Shown piece by piece: positions 44,996 through 54,167 of a DNA stretch of 64,000 nt. Source of the DNA: Candidatus Gastranaerophilales bacterium (GTDB lineage: Bacteria; Cyanobacteriota; Vampirovibrionia; Gastranaerophilales; Gastranaerophilaceae); NCBI GenBank assembly GCA_944325865.1, contig CALVBS010000003.1, positions 137,223 through 201,222 on the forward strand, in the 5' to 3' direction. A program made the translations under genes and the position numbers. How positions within the stretch are numbered: the first letter of the stretch is position 1; each line of letters starts with the position of its first letter. Under the pieces are notes generated by a model. It did not search any database, was not told where the DNA came from, and saw only the letters and a list, made by a program, of their open reading frames with translations.

Positions 44996-47692
44996 ATGAC
45001 TACAAACTTACTTTCCAATTACATTCATAATATTCCCAAACAGCCGGTTATACAGAATAATAATAACGGTACAAAGCATGATGTTCAGATTATTAATGTG
45101 AAAAAAGAAAAACCTCACTTTGATATAAACAGGGAATTGGCTAACAGAACTTTTATTAAACCTCTTCCTCCAAAAGCTCATCTTGTTAAAAACAGAATTT
45201 TTGATGCTCCTGCAATTTTCGTTAAAGACGCTGTTTATGATATGAAAGCTCTCAAAGACGGCTGGAAGGGTGAGGCTAATGACCACCAGCTCGGAAAACT
45301 GAATGATCTTGGTATGAAGCTTGGAGGTTTGGGAATTGCAGCATATTTATTTACAAGAAGACAAACCCCGACAACAAAAGCTATGGAGTTCATCGGGCTC
45401 GGTTCGTTCTTTGCATCAATGGTATTATGGCCTAAACTTGCACTTCAGCTTCCTGCCAGATTGATTCACGGATTTAATGTAATGCCTGAATATGAAGACA
45501 GTTACGGACGTAAAAAGCCGCTTTATCAGGATAATCTGTTTATTCCTTGGGATGCGGCTTATACTGATAAAGATATACATAAAATAGGCGACAGACTCGG
45601 TGTTCCAAAAGACATTCCTAACAGACGCGATTATATTCAGGAAAAAATGCGAATGATTGCACTTCAGAATAACACAATGTGGATGTTAACTGCAGGATTT
45701 GCAACTCCTATCATGAGTGCATTGATTTGTAACGGTTTAGAGCAGCCTGTAACAAGACTTCTTGATAAATACAACAGTAAAAAGGCTGACAGAATGCTTG
45801 TCGAATTTACTGATATTGCCAAACGTGAAAAAACAAATTCCATTAACAAATCAATAGATTCTCTTATTGAACTGTACAAAGAAAAACCTGTTAATGAAAA
45901 AATGATTGAATCCATTGCTAATGCTCTCGGAATTCAAAGAGATATGTTGACAGTTAATGCAATTAAGAAGGATTTAAAATCAATATTATTACCTGAAAAT
46001 ATGACATATCATGTATCAAAAGAGTTTATTCCTGATATTATTAAAAATTCCAGAGAAGTTCTTCTGAAAAAGTTTGATAGCTCGCTTATTGACCAGATTT
46101 TGCCAAGTGAAAAGCAGCTTCTTGAAAGACTTCAATCGGATGATGTTATTAAAGATTGTTCAAACCAGATAGGTGAAGGAAGTCATAAAGTTTTCAGAAT
46201 TAATAAACTTATTAACAATGATCTTTATAAGGATGAGGTTCTACGTATAAGCAGAGATTTTGACTCTTTAATCAGAGAAAATATCAAACGTTATAATGAA
46301 AGTCATCCTGAAAAAGCTTTGGATGCTGATGTTGATGTACCGGTTATATTGAAAGCAATTCAGGGTGAAACGCTGGAAAGCGGGCCTGTTGCTAAAGTTC
46401 TTCTTTCAATGCCTAATAACAAGTTTAATTCAAAAGCTCAATCTCTTGTAAAATATCTGGCAGAAGTAATGACTGATTTTACGGCTGAGGGTAAAGTTTT
46501 AAATAAATATGCCTTTACAAAATTCGGTGCAACTTCATCTCTTGCAAACTATTGGAACGAAGTTGACAGCAGTATGTTGAAAATTTTGGGCTTCAGTGAT
46601 AAAGATTTGAAAATGATAAAACATGATCGAAAACTTGTTGAGCCTATGCTTAGACAAAAGATAGAAGATATTGTTTCATCAAAACAAAAGTATGCAGAGG
46701 TTCTTGAAAAGCTTTGTAAAAAATTGTCAAAACTAAGTGAAACAGTTAAAGAACAAATAGTTCCGGAAGAATATAAGAAACGTGCGGATGAAGTCTATAC
46801 AGCTACCGCAGGTAAACTTAAAGACATTACTCTTGAAGATGGTTCTAAAGTTAATATGTCGGCATTGATAAAAGAACTTGTTGGCTACGATGATTTGTTG
46901 GATCAACAGAAAAATGGTAAAGATATAAGAGCATATTCACAAAAAGATTTGCAGAAAAATTTTGCGGAAATTCGAATGAAGGGTGTTTTGAGTTCCTTCA
47001 GACAGGCTATCAATGCACTTGATTTTTATGCAAGAGTGGCTAACCTTAAAAATCTCGATGTTAAATATCTTCCTGATGTTAAAATGCCTAGAGAGGTAAT
47101 GGAAGAACTGATTGAAGCTGCAAAAGGAATACAGCTTGACGGTCATATGTGCGATTATGAAACCAAATTCTATGTTCCGCGTCAGGTGTTCCCTAATGAT
47201 AAAGATACAAGTTTGCCTGAAGTGAAAGACGGTAAGCTGAATTTGAATTATGCAGGTAAACCTTCTGATTTAAGAAAAGTTGACATCCCTGATGATTCTT
47301 ATTTCTTCCACAATCTTATGGATTTGATGTATCAAAATGATATGCTGGATGAAACAAAAGAAATATTAGGTAAATACAACAGACTTGACGATATGAAGCA
47401 GCATCGTACTGATATGTTGACAAAGATTGGTGACGAAAACTATTTTGCGAAGAAATTCCATAAGTTGTTTACTCCATATGAAGATAAGAGAATTGCTTAC
47501 GCTGAAGATAAATTCTTTACGATAGGTAAATCATTTACGGATTTAATTTTTGATGCTGCAAATAAAGTTTATAATACAAAACAATGGCTTAAGATGTTCG
47601 GTTCAATAGGAGCTGCATTACTCGGTGTAACCGTAATATCCCAATTCTTTTTTGGAAAAACATCATTACCAAAGGATACAAAAAAGGGTTAA
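44996..47692 (+). CDS. Large membrane-anchored protein of unknown function
   Basis: 898 residues. A polar N-terminus (1-100) leads to two or three hydrophobic segments (about 103-118, 128-145 and 224-241). A very long soluble region of mainly helical, charged sequence (about 250-860) follows, then one C-terminal hydrophobic helix (FGSIGAALLGVTVISQFFFG). This could form a tethered scaffold on one face of the membrane. No catalytic motif is visible. It shares arrangement, though not obvious sequence, with the shorter protein before it. It starts two bases after that gene and is followed after three bases by the GH13 gene, so all three should be made together. Confidence 0.85.
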   Translation: MTTNLLSNYIHNIPKQPVIQNNNNGTKHDVQIINVKKEKPHFDINRELANRTFIKPLPPKAHLVKNRIFDAPAIFVKDAVYDMKALKDGWKGEANDHQLGKLNDLGMKLGGLGIAAYLFTRRQTPTTKAMEFIGLGSFFASMVLWPKLALQLPARLIHGFNVMPEYEDSYGRKKPLYQDNLFIPWDAAYTDKDIHKIGDRLGVPKDIPNRRDYIQEKMRMIALQNNTMWMLTAGFATPIMSALICNGLEQPVTRLLDKYNSKKADRMLVEFTDIAKREKTNSINKSIDSLIELYKEKPVNEKMIESIANALGIQRDMLTVNAIKKDLKSILLPENMTYHVSKEFIPDIIKNSREVLLKKFDSSLIDQILPSEKQLLERLQSDDVIKDCSNQIGEGSHKVFRINKLINNDLYKDEVLRISRDFDSLIRENIKRYNESHPEKALDADVDVPVILKAIQGETLESGPVAKVLLSMPNNKFNSKAQSLVKYLAEVMTDFTAEGKVLNKYAFTKFGATSSLANYWNEVDSSMLKILGFSDKDLKMIKHDRKLVEPMLRQKIEDIVSSKQKYAEVLEKLCKKLSKLSETVKEQIVPEEYKKRADEVYTATAGKLKDITLEDGSKVNMSALIKELVGYDDLLDQQKNGKDIRAYSQKDLQKNFAEIRMKGVLSSFRQAINALDFYARVANLKNLDVKYLPDVKMPREVMEELIEAAKGIQLDGHMCDYETKFYVPRQVFPNDKDTSLPEVKDGKLNLNYAGKPSDLRKVDIPDDSYFFHNLMDLMYQNDMLDETKEILGKYNRLDDMKQHRTDMLTKIGDENYFAKKFHKLFTPYEDKRIAYAEDKFFTIGKSFTDLIFDAANKVYNTKQWLKMFGSIGAALLGVTVISQFFFGKTSLPKDTKKG

Positions 47693-47695
47693 TAT

Positions 47696-49465
47696 ATGAT
47701 AAATTCAACAAATTTACTTCTTCAAAAAGTTAATAAACCTGCACCTCAGGCTCCGGCACAACCTCAGCTTGATAATAAAGTGTCTCAGCCGCAGCAGAGT
47801 TCAGCAAATATTTTGTCTTTATATCTGCAGAATTTGTCTAATATAAATAAGCCGATGGTTAATAATGCTACAGCCGTAACTGAATCAAAAGCTGCAGACA
47901 AAGTGTCTGATTCTGCTCCTGTAAAACAGATTGTTTACAGAAATAATCTTCGTTCTATGGTTCAAAATAATGAGGCAATTATACTTGCAATACTGCCTAG
48001 ATCTTTTAATGCAAAAGATACAAATAATAATGAATACATTGACGGTAATGAGCAATGCGGAACCTTCCTTAATGCTATAGAAAGACTTGATGAGGTTAAA
48101 GCAGACGGGTTTAATACTCTTCACCTTCTCCCGATACATCCTCCGGGAAAAATAAAGGCAATGGGTACAGCAGGGTCTGTATATTCTCCGCTTGATTTGT
48201 TGGAGATTGATCCGATGCTTGTAGATAAAAATGATCCACGCAGTCCGAAAGAACAGTGTAAGGCTTTTATTGACGAATGCCATAAACGAGACATAAAAGT
48301 TATGTTTGATTTGCCGAGCTGTGCATCTTATGAACTGTTTTTGAACCACCCGGAATGGATGGCAATGGAACGTGACGGTCTGGCAAAAACTCCTCAGGGA
48401 TGGAATGATATCAGAATGTTCCAGCCTTGGGAAGATGAAGGCAAAAGAACCCTTAATCCAAAACTTCTTGAATTACATAAACAGTTCATTGATATGTGTA
48501 TAGATTTGGGTGTTGATGGTATAAGAGCCGATGTTGCAAGAGCGAAACCTGTAGAATTCTGGGATATATTAATTCCATATTCCAGAATGCGAGACCCTGA
48601 ATTTGCATGGCTTGCCGAAACTTATACATATGAAGACGCCTCTCCTCAGGCTAATATGCCATATGATCGGCCGGAAGACTCTTTAAGAGCAGGTTTTGAT
48701 ATGATATACGGTCAATACCATATTTTCCATGAATGGCCGGACGCAAAAACATTAATGGATTATGTAAAAGAAAATCTTGATATGTCATATCGTTTAAGTC
48801 CAGGAAAGTCCCTAATCGGTTCATTTGCAACTCATGACGATATCTCTCCTATGTTCCATGGCGGAGCTGATTACTGCAAAATGACGGTTGCACTGCAGGC
48901 AGGGTTGCCAATGTTGAATATGTATCAAGTTGACGGTTTCCAGACCGGAGATGATTATACATACGATTGGGCCGGTAAATATAGTCCTGAAACTCAGACA
49001 GATAGTCATATTATGACAGTTCATGAAGGTAAACTTGATTTATTTAATCTTTCAAGAAAACCGGGCGGCGATGATGAATCAATCAGAACATTTATGCGTG
49101 CTGTTAATCATTTAAGAACAGAAAATGCTGATATTCTCGGGCCTAAAGGTACTTTTATCGAACTCGATAAAGAGGGCGATAAAAATGATCAAATTATTAC
49201 TTTCGCCCGTCATTATCAGGGAAGAACTCTGCTTTGGGTTGTTAATAAGAATGTTAATCGTGCCGTTGCATGTAAGATTAAGATTCCTACATTAAAGGCT
49301 GATCAAAAACTGGAGAACATGCTTCCTTCATACGGGCATGAAAGTATTTTCCAGCCTGTTGACGGAGAACTCAGGGTTGATGTTGGACCGGCAAGAGCTC
49401 ATGTATTTGAAATTGATACCCCTAATATTGAAAATTATACAAGAAAAGTATATAAACAAAATTAA
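47696..49465 (+). CDS. GH13 alpha-amylase-family protein
   Basis: 589 residues. Residues 1-80 are a Pro/Gln/Asn-rich low-complexity leader without a signal peptide. The (beta/alpha)8 domain has the GH13 regions: LHLLPIHPPG (I), GVDGIRADVARAKP with nucleophile D279 (II), WLAETYT with acid/base E308 (III) and SFATHDD with H380-D381 (IV), so it should be active. A small beta domain ends the protein. The substrate (glycogen-like glucan, sucrose or other) cannot be assigned. Being the third gene of an operon with two membrane proteins, it may be held at that membrane complex. A terminator follows. Confidence 0.88.
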   Translation: MINSTNLLLQKVNKPAPQAPAQPQLDNKVSQPQQSSANILSLYLQNLSNINKPMVNNATAVTESKAADKVSDSAPVKQIVYRNNLRSMVQNNEAIILAILPRSFNAKDTNNNEYIDGNEQCGTFLNAIERLDEVKADGFNTLHLLPIHPPGKIKAMGTAGSVYSPLDLLEIDPMLVDKNDPRSPKEQCKAFIDECHKRDIKVMFDLPSCASYELFLNHPEWMAMERDGLAKTPQGWNDIRMFQPWEDEGKRTLNPKLLELHKQFIDMCIDLGVDGIRADVARAKPVEFWDILIPYSRMRDPEFAWLAETYTYEDASPQANMPYDRPEDSLRAGFDMIYGQYHIFHEWPDAKTLMDYVKENLDMSYRLSPGKSLIGSFATHDDISPMFHGGADYCKMTVALQAGLPMLNMYQVDGFQTGDDYTYDWAGKYSPETQTDSHIMTVHEGKLDLFNLSRKPGGDDESIRTFMRAVNHLRTENADILGPKGTFIELDKEGDKNDQIITFARHYQGRTLLWVVNKNVNRAVACKIKIPTLKADQKLENMLPSYGHESIFQPVDGELRVDVGPARAHVFEIDTPNIENYTRKVYKQN

Positions 49466-49479
49466 TTTGGCATACATTA

Positions 49480-49531
49480 AATAAACGGAAAAATACTCAG
49501 TCCTTAGCGGCTGTGTATTTTTTCGTTTATT
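49480..49531 (+). terminator. Terminator of the GH13 operon
   Basis: AATAAACGGAAAAATAC / GTATTTTTTCGTTTATT, 17-bp arms with one mismatch and an 18-base loop. Confidence 0.8.
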
Positions 49532-49563
49532 ATAAAGTAGTGGCTTTTTTGAGGATTTTTTAG

Positions 49564-49569
49564 TATAAT
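49564..49569 (+). promoter_or_regulatory. -10 box placed for a leaderless message
   Basis: A perfect TATAAT seven bases before the ATG at 49577. The expected start of transcription coincides with the ATG or lies one base before it. No Shine-Dalgarno is present; no good -35 is seen. Confidence 0.5.
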
Positions 49570-49576
49570 ACTGACT

Positions 49577-50509
49577 ATGAAGAGATTTTTATTTGTTTTA
49601 ACTTTATTATCAGTGTTGTCAATTAGTGTTCCGCTGGAAGCCCGTGCAGGTTTTATTGCGGATTACAAGGCTCGAATATCGGAAAACAGACAACTGGAAA
49701 ATACTGAGAAAGAAATCCGTGAAGTGTTTAATACTCAGGATAAATTTACAAACAGTTATAATTTTGAAGGTTTATATAAGCTTTATTCTGACGATTTTAT
49801 GAACAGCGACGGTTATAATAAGGAAGTTTACTTTAAACTTATTAAAGAAACCTGGGAAACTTATCCGGAAATTACTTATCAAACAAAAATATTGAATATA
49901 AACGTGACTTCAAACTATGCAACGGTCGAAACAAAGGAAACTGCTTTTGCCGTTACTGAAGAAAATAGTGAATATATCAGTGCCGTAGGCGAACTCCGTT
50001 CTGAAGCACATTGTATTTATCATCTTAAAAGGGATAAAGGAAAATGGCTTATTGCTGCGGAGGATATTCTTGATGAACGTTCTGCGTTGAAATACGGTGA
50101 TGCCAGATTTATTAAAATGGAGTTAAACGCTCCGACATTAATCGGTGCAGGTGAAAATTATTCTGCAGAATTAAAAGTTGATATGCCTGCGGATCAAATT
50201 GTAATTGCATCTATAGCCAGTGAAAAAATAGTTCAGCCGGTTGAACCGGCTCCTGAAAGATACAGGAAATTACCTTCCGATCAAATTTTAGAACGGTTGT
50301 TCATTGCAAATACTGATAATGTAAATGAATATAGTATCGCCTCTGTCGGAGTTACAAAGACGGAACCTGTTGATGAAGAAAATGTAAAAGTTTATATGAA
50401 CGGACTTGCTTTTTTGATGACAAGAGTAAATGTAGTTCCTAAAAATAATTTTATTAACATGGATGATAAACCTGCAGTAAAGGATGTAGAAGGTGGAAAA
50501 ACTAAGTAA
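49577..50509 (+). CDS. Secreted protein with NTF2/SnoaL-like domain
   Basis: 310 residues with a signal peptide (FLFVLTLLSVLSISVPLEARA). Residues about 40-165 look like an NTF2/SnoaL-type cone fold (FNTQDKFTNSYNFEGLYKLY, then WETYPEITYQTKILNINVTS and HLKRDKGKWLIAAEDI). The C-terminal part is beta-rich and unassigned. A periplasmic or surface binding role is possible; no catalytic residues stand out. The message may be leaderless. It overlaps lspA by 17 bases and is followed by an envelope and rRNA-modification gene run. Confidence 0.8.
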   Translation: MKRFLFVLTLLSVLSISVPLEARAGFIADYKARISENRQLENTEKEIREVFNTQDKFTNSYNFEGLYKLYSDDFMNSDGYNKEVYFKLIKETWETYPEITYQTKILNINVTSNYATVETKETAFAVTEENSEYISAVGELRSEAHCIYHLKRDKGKWLIAAEDILDERSALKYGDARFIKMELNAPTLIGAGENYSAELKVDMPADQIVIASIASEKIVQPVEPAPERYRKLPSDQILERLFIANTDNVNEYSIASVGVTKTEPVDEENVKVYMNGLAFLMTRVNVVPKNNFINMDDKPAVKDVEGGKTK

Positions 50510-50954
50510 GCTGTTATATTTGGTTGTATGTTTTGTATTTTTTCTGATTTCGGATTTATATTTATCAAACCAAATAGTACAAAGCATATCGGATGGATTA
50601 ACTCTTTCAAACCCTGTATTCAGGTTGAATTTCGTTAAAAATACAGGGGCTGCATTTAGTTTACTGCCAAATGCCAGAGAATTTTTGATAATTCTTTCTG
50701 TTGTTGTTATAACCCTGTTTTTTGTGTATGTTTACAATCACATAAAATCAATGTCGTTAAAAACTATATTTACGATCTCATTTTTATGTGCCGGAATTGC
50801 TGGAAATCTCCATGAACGTATTGTTTACGGGTATGTAAGAGATTTTTTTGAAATTACCTGTTTTAATTTTCCGGTATTTAATATTTCTGATATTATGATA
50901 AGCATCGGGGTATTGTTCCTGATTATTTTAATTCTTGTAAAGAAAACGGCTTAG
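50493..50954 (+). CDS. lspA: Lipoprotein signal peptidase
   Basis: 153 residues, four transmembrane helices. LNFVKNTGAAFSLL, GIAGNLHERI, YGYVRDFFEI with the first catalytic Asp and FNISDIMI with the second match SPase II. It removes signal peptides from prolipoproteins. The start is GTG inside the end of the previous gene; length is slightly short but all conserved regions are present. Confidence 0.95.
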   Translation: MEKLSKLLYLVVCFVFFLISDLYLSNQIVQSISDGLTLSNPVFRLNFVKNTGAAFSLLPNAREFLIILSVVVITLFFVYVYNHIKSMSLKTIFTISFLCAGIAGNLHERIVYGYVRDFFEITCFNFPVFNISDIMISIGVLFLIILILVKKTA

Positions 50955-50957
50955 CAT

Positions 50958-51869
50958 ATGAAAGTTATTGTTGATGAAAATGATATTGGATTAAGGCTGG
51001 ACAGTTTTGTTTCCGGATTGTTGAAAGATTTTTCACGTTCTAAAATTCAAAATTTTATTAAATGCGGTGATATTACTGTTAATTCAGAGATTAAAAAAAC
51101 TTCATACCAGTTAAGAGAGGGCGATTCTATTGAAATCAGACTGCCGGAAAAGGATGATGTAAAAATTATTCCTCAGAATATTCCTTTGAATATAATATAT
51201 GAGGATGAGAATATGCTTGTTGTGAATAAACCTTCCGGAATGTTGACACACCCTACATCTAACGAAAGAGAAAATACTCTGGTGAACGCTCTTTTGTATC
51301 AGTATGGTGATAATCTTTCAGACGTGAACGGAGAGTTTAGACGCGGTATTCTGCATAGACTTGACAGAAACACATCTGGTTTGTTGATGATAGCTAAGAA
51401 TAACAGAGCACATGAATTTCTTGCAGAGCAGATTAAAAACCATGAAATCATAAAAAAATACAGGGCTGTTCTGAAAGGAGACTATCCGGCAGATGAAGAT
51501 ATAATAGAAATGCCTATTGGCAGAAATCCGAATCAGCCGCATAAAATGATGGTGCGTGAAGACGGAAAGCCCAGTAAGACGATTTTGAAAGTCCTAAAAC
51601 GATTTCGGGAAGCAACTTATGTAGAACTGACTCTTGTAACAGGAAGAACTCATCAGATAAGGGTGCATACAAGTTATAAAAAATTCCCTGTTTATAATGA
51701 TACACTCTACGGAGCAGGTAAAGGAAAAGTTAATACTGAAGAGCAGGTGTTACAATCTTATTACTTAAGGTTTACAAAACCGTTCGGTGATGAGATAATA
51801 GAATTACAAATTGAGCCTGACGAAAAACTTAACAAGGTTCTGAATTACTTTGAAAGCAGGTTAAAATGA
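50958..51869 (+). CDS. rluD: Pseudouridine synthase, RluA/RluD family
   Basis: 303 residues. N-terminal S4 RNA-binding domain (RLDSFVSGLLKDFSRSKIQN), then the catalytic core with RGILHRLDRNTSGLLMIAK, whose Asp is the nucleophile, and VTGRTHQIRVH. It modifies uridines of 23S rRNA; the exact position (RluD-type helix 69 sites) is probable, not certain. It starts three bases after lspA and overlaps the next gene (ATGA). Confidence 0.92.
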   Translation: MKVIVDENDIGLRLDSFVSGLLKDFSRSKIQNFIKCGDITVNSEIKKTSYQLREGDSIEIRLPEKDDVKIIPQNIPLNIIYEDENMLVVNKPSGMLTHPTSNERENTLVNALLYQYGDNLSDVNGEFRRGILHRLDRNTSGLLMIAKNNRAHEFLAEQIKNHEIIKKYRAVLKGDYPADEDIIEMPIGRNPNQPHKMMVREDGKPSKTILKVLKRFREATYVELTLVTGRTHQIRVHTSYKKFPVYNDTLYGAGKGKVNTEEQVLQSYYLRFTKPFGDEIIELQIEPDEKLNKVLNYFESRLK

Positions 51870-52243
51870 ACAAAAAACTAGTACAGATTATTGCATTCTT
51901 AGCAGCTCTTGCTGTAATTTATATTGCAATATTAAATGTCACCGGTTCCGTAACTTTGCAGGTATGGGGACCCGGTGTTGATGCTGCATCTGGTGTTGTA
52001 ACTCACGCTACGAAGAGTTTAAATATTGCATTGTTTACATTTTTGGTTTTCGGAGTGGGGTTGTTTGTCGGAATAGCATTGTTTATGCCTTTTTATTCCG
52101 CTCAGGAAGATAAACTTAACGCATTCAGACGTGAGTTGGAAAAAAGTTCGGTTAAAACTGATGCAAGTACCTCAGAAGTAAAAGTTTTACAGGCTAAAAT
52201 TGAAGTTTTGGAAAAAGCTTTAAAAGATGCTTTAAACGGTTAG
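51866..52243 (+). CDS. Small membrane protein with C-terminal coiled coil (LapA-like)
   Basis: 125 residues: a helix at about 6-24, a second at about 55-75, then a charged coiled coil (80-125, heptads of Leu/Val). The plan matches the LapA/DUF1049 type of envelope assembly protein, but the sequence is too short to be sure. Translationally coupled to rluD. Confidence 0.75.
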   Translation: MNKKLVQIIAFLAALAVIYIAILNVTGSVTLQVWGPGVDAASGVVTHATKSLNIALFTFLVFGVGLFVGIALFMPFYSAQEDKLNAFRRELEKSSVKTDASTSEVKVLQAKIEVLEKALKDALNG

Positions 52244-52264
52244 ATTATAATAAAAGGAGAGAAA

Positions 52265-52994
52265 ATGGTGAAACTTAGTCATATAGATGCTTTCGGGGGG
52301 GGGGGCAAGTTGTCTAAGCTCTCCGCTTAAGGTTTTTGGTAGTGTCCTTAAAAAAACAGGTTTTACGTTAGCAGAAGTACTGATTACACTTGGTATAATC
52401 GGTGTGGTTGCGGCAATGACTTTACCCGCGGTTATAACGAATGTTCAGAAGAAAGTGGTAGAAAATCAACTTAAGGTATTTAATACAACAATAAATAACG
52501 CTTTTAGAATGGCACAGGTTGAACATGGCGGAAAGTTTGATGATTGGATACCAAGTTATTATAATTATTCTTTTGCAGAAATGCGTGAATGGCTTGGTGA
52601 ATACCTGTTTCCTTATATTAAATACAGTGATGTTAGTGATTGCCGTGCAGAAAATATGGTAGGTAGTGATAATATTGTTCAGGATGGAATATGCTTTCAT
52701 ATGGCAAACGGAGCATTAGTCTGGACACATATAGATAATAATGGCGGAGATTTAATTTATTATGTTAATGGAAAAATGCAATCAAATCCAAGAAACAGGT
52801 TTGGCTTTCAGTTTGCAAAAACCAATAAGAAAAGTGAATTTATTGAACCTTATATACAATATTGGAACGGAGACAAAGCAAGTCTGACTTCAGGCGGCAC
52901 ATGGGGGTGTTATAAAGGGTGTACAAACTGTGGTTATTGTACCAAATTAATCCAGCTTAATAACTGGGAAATTCCTGATGATTATCCGTGGTGA
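52265..52994 (+). CDS. Type IV pilin-like protein, start separated by a poly-G tract (candidate phase-variable)
   Basis: A good ribosome site (AAAGGAGA at 52253-52260) serves the ATG at 52265, whose frame runs MVKLSHIDAF into an 11-G tract and ends at a stop at 52328. The pilin body is in the adjacent frame: KKTGFTLAEVLITLGIIGVV is a classic class-III prepilin signal (cleavage Gly|Phe, Glu at +5). A mature part of about 200 residues with several Cys (CYKGCTNCGYC) follows, ending at 52994. An ATG at 52287 (in frame, inside the tract region) has no ribosome site of its own. With 10 G instead of 11 the two frames join. So this copy is in an off state, or the tract is miscounted. The product would be a pseudopilin or minor pilin. 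Confidence 0.7.
52295..52305 (+). repeat. Poly-G tract (G11) in the pilin-like gene
   Basis: Eleven G after TTTC. Same length as the tract at 1032-1042, and again one G too many for an open frame. Both tracts are followed by GCA and a similar TAA...CTCT stretch. Confidence 0.85.
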
Positions 52995-53009
52995 GTTTTA
53001 TTATATAAG

Positions 53010-53038
53010 AAGGCCGTTTCTATAAAAGAAACGGCCTT
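53010..53038 (+). terminator. Terminator after the pilin-like gene
   Basis: AAGGCCGTTTCT / AGAAACGGCCTT, perfect 12-bp arms, five-base loop, followed by TATTTG. Confidence 0.92.
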
Positions 53039-53062
53039 TATTTGTTTTCAGAAATGTAATAC

Positions 53063-53335
53063 CTATTCGCCTTCTTTTGCTTCCTTTTGCTGGTTAATCA
53101 TATTCTGGAGTTTTTCTTTTAATTCATCTCCTTTTTTCTGCATCTCGGAAACAACCCCGTCGGCTTTTTCCTGTATTTCTTTTACTGTTTCTTCAGTACG
53201 TTTTGATAAATCTTTAGCACCTTCTGCAATCAATGCTCTTGTTTCTTCTCCTGACTTAGGGGCAAGAAGAATTCCGGCAATAGCACCTATTGCACCGCCT
53301 ACTAAAAAGCCTGTTAAAAATTTTGTTGCTGACAT
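53063..53335 (-). CDS. YtxH-type small membrane protein
   Basis: 90 residues. An N-terminal Gly/Ala-rich helix (FLTGFLVGGAIGAIAGILLA) followed by PKSGEETR is the YtxH signature; the rest is a Lys/Glu coiled coil. AAGGAG precedes the ATG. It is the last of four small envelope genes in a row on this strand. YtxH proteins are linked with stress and the envelope but have no known activity. Confidence 0.85.
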   Translation of the reverse strand: MSATKFLTGFLVGGAIGAIAGILLAPKSGEETRALIAEGAKDLSKRTEETVKEIQEKADGVVSEMQKKGDELKEKLQNMINQQKEAKEGE

Positions 53336-53401
53336 AATTATTCACTCCTTTATTTTTTTCATATTACGGTTAAGGATTTATTATTTAATCCCCATTTTTG
53401 G

Positions 53402-53767
53402 CTATATTTTTTTGTTGAATAAGCTTAATACCGTTGTAAAACCTTTAATGATTCCGCTGATAATTGAATCAGAGATATTTTTTGTTTTATTAATTGTTTT
53501 TCCTACGGCATTTTTAATATTATCAACGCCTTCGTCCGTGTTTTTAACTATAGTATTTACCGAATGAAGGGTTTCTTTTAACTCTTCAATGGTAGGTTTA
53601 AGTTCTTCATTTACGATTTCTGTTGTTTCATTGAGGTTTTTGGTAAGAATACTCAAATCATAGAGCAGTTTTACTAAAAATCCTCCTACTACAATAATTA
53701 CAATAGCAGAAACCCAGGCTAAAAAGGTTAATCCTTGATTTAATGCTATTTGTGATAAGATGTCCAT
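53402..53767 (-). CDS. DUF948-like small membrane protein
   Basis: 121 residues: one N-terminal helix (TFLAWVSAIVIIVVGGFLVK) and a long amphipathic coiled coil (NLNETTEIVNEELKPTIEEL) to the end. The DUF948 plan fits, though the assignment is loose. AAAGGA precedes the ATG. Part of the four-gene YtxH group. Confidence 0.78.
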   Translation of the reverse strand: MDILSQIALNQGLTFLAWVSAIVIIVVGGFLVKLLYDLSILTKNLNETTEIVNEELKPTIEELKETLHSVNTIVKNTDEGVDNIKNAVGKTINKTKNISDSIISGIIKGFTTVLSLFNKKI

Positions 53768-53788
53768 ATTTTGTTCCTTTTCTGTTTA

Positions 53789-54109
53789 TTACTGGTAATC
53801 AAAGTTATCTTCAGAAGCTTCAAGTTCCTTTGCTTTTAACATTTTATTTGATTTTACCATATTATTAATTTTTCTGAATTGTCTTTCCAGCTTATATTTC
53901 ATCAAATCAATGCTTTCCATTGCCTGTTTTTTTGCTTCTTTTATTTCAGGTGCGTGTTTTTCATATAATTCACAGGCAGCTTCTTTTATTTCTCTTCTTG
54001 ATTCTTCACCCGGTTTAGGTGCATAAAGAACGCCCGCAATCAAACCGCCTACAACGCCTGCAAGCAAGCCCATTCCGAACATAAATGATTTATTACTACT
54101 CATAATCAA
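53789..54109 (-). CDS. YtxH-type small membrane protein
   Basis: 106 residues. FMFGMGLLAGVVGGLIAGVL and YAPKPGEESRREI are the YtxH membrane helix and conserved turn; a Lys-rich helix follows. It is clearly related to the product at 53063-53335 (same PKxGEExR turn), so the two are probably paralogues. GAGG precedes the ATG. Confidence 0.85.
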   Translation of the reverse strand: MIMSSNKSFMFGMGLLAGVVGGLIAGVLYAPKPGEESRREIKEAACELYEKHAPEIKEAKKQAMESIDLMKYKLERQFRKINNMVKSNKMLKAKELEASEDNFDYQ

Positions 54110-54167
54110 CCTCGTCTTTCATTTTGTGAGTTCACTATATCATATTTTTTTTGAAATTACAAGTCTA

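Noticed and set aside
47885-48349. Minus-strand open frame of 154 codons
   Set aside because: Antisense to the GH13 catalytic domain.
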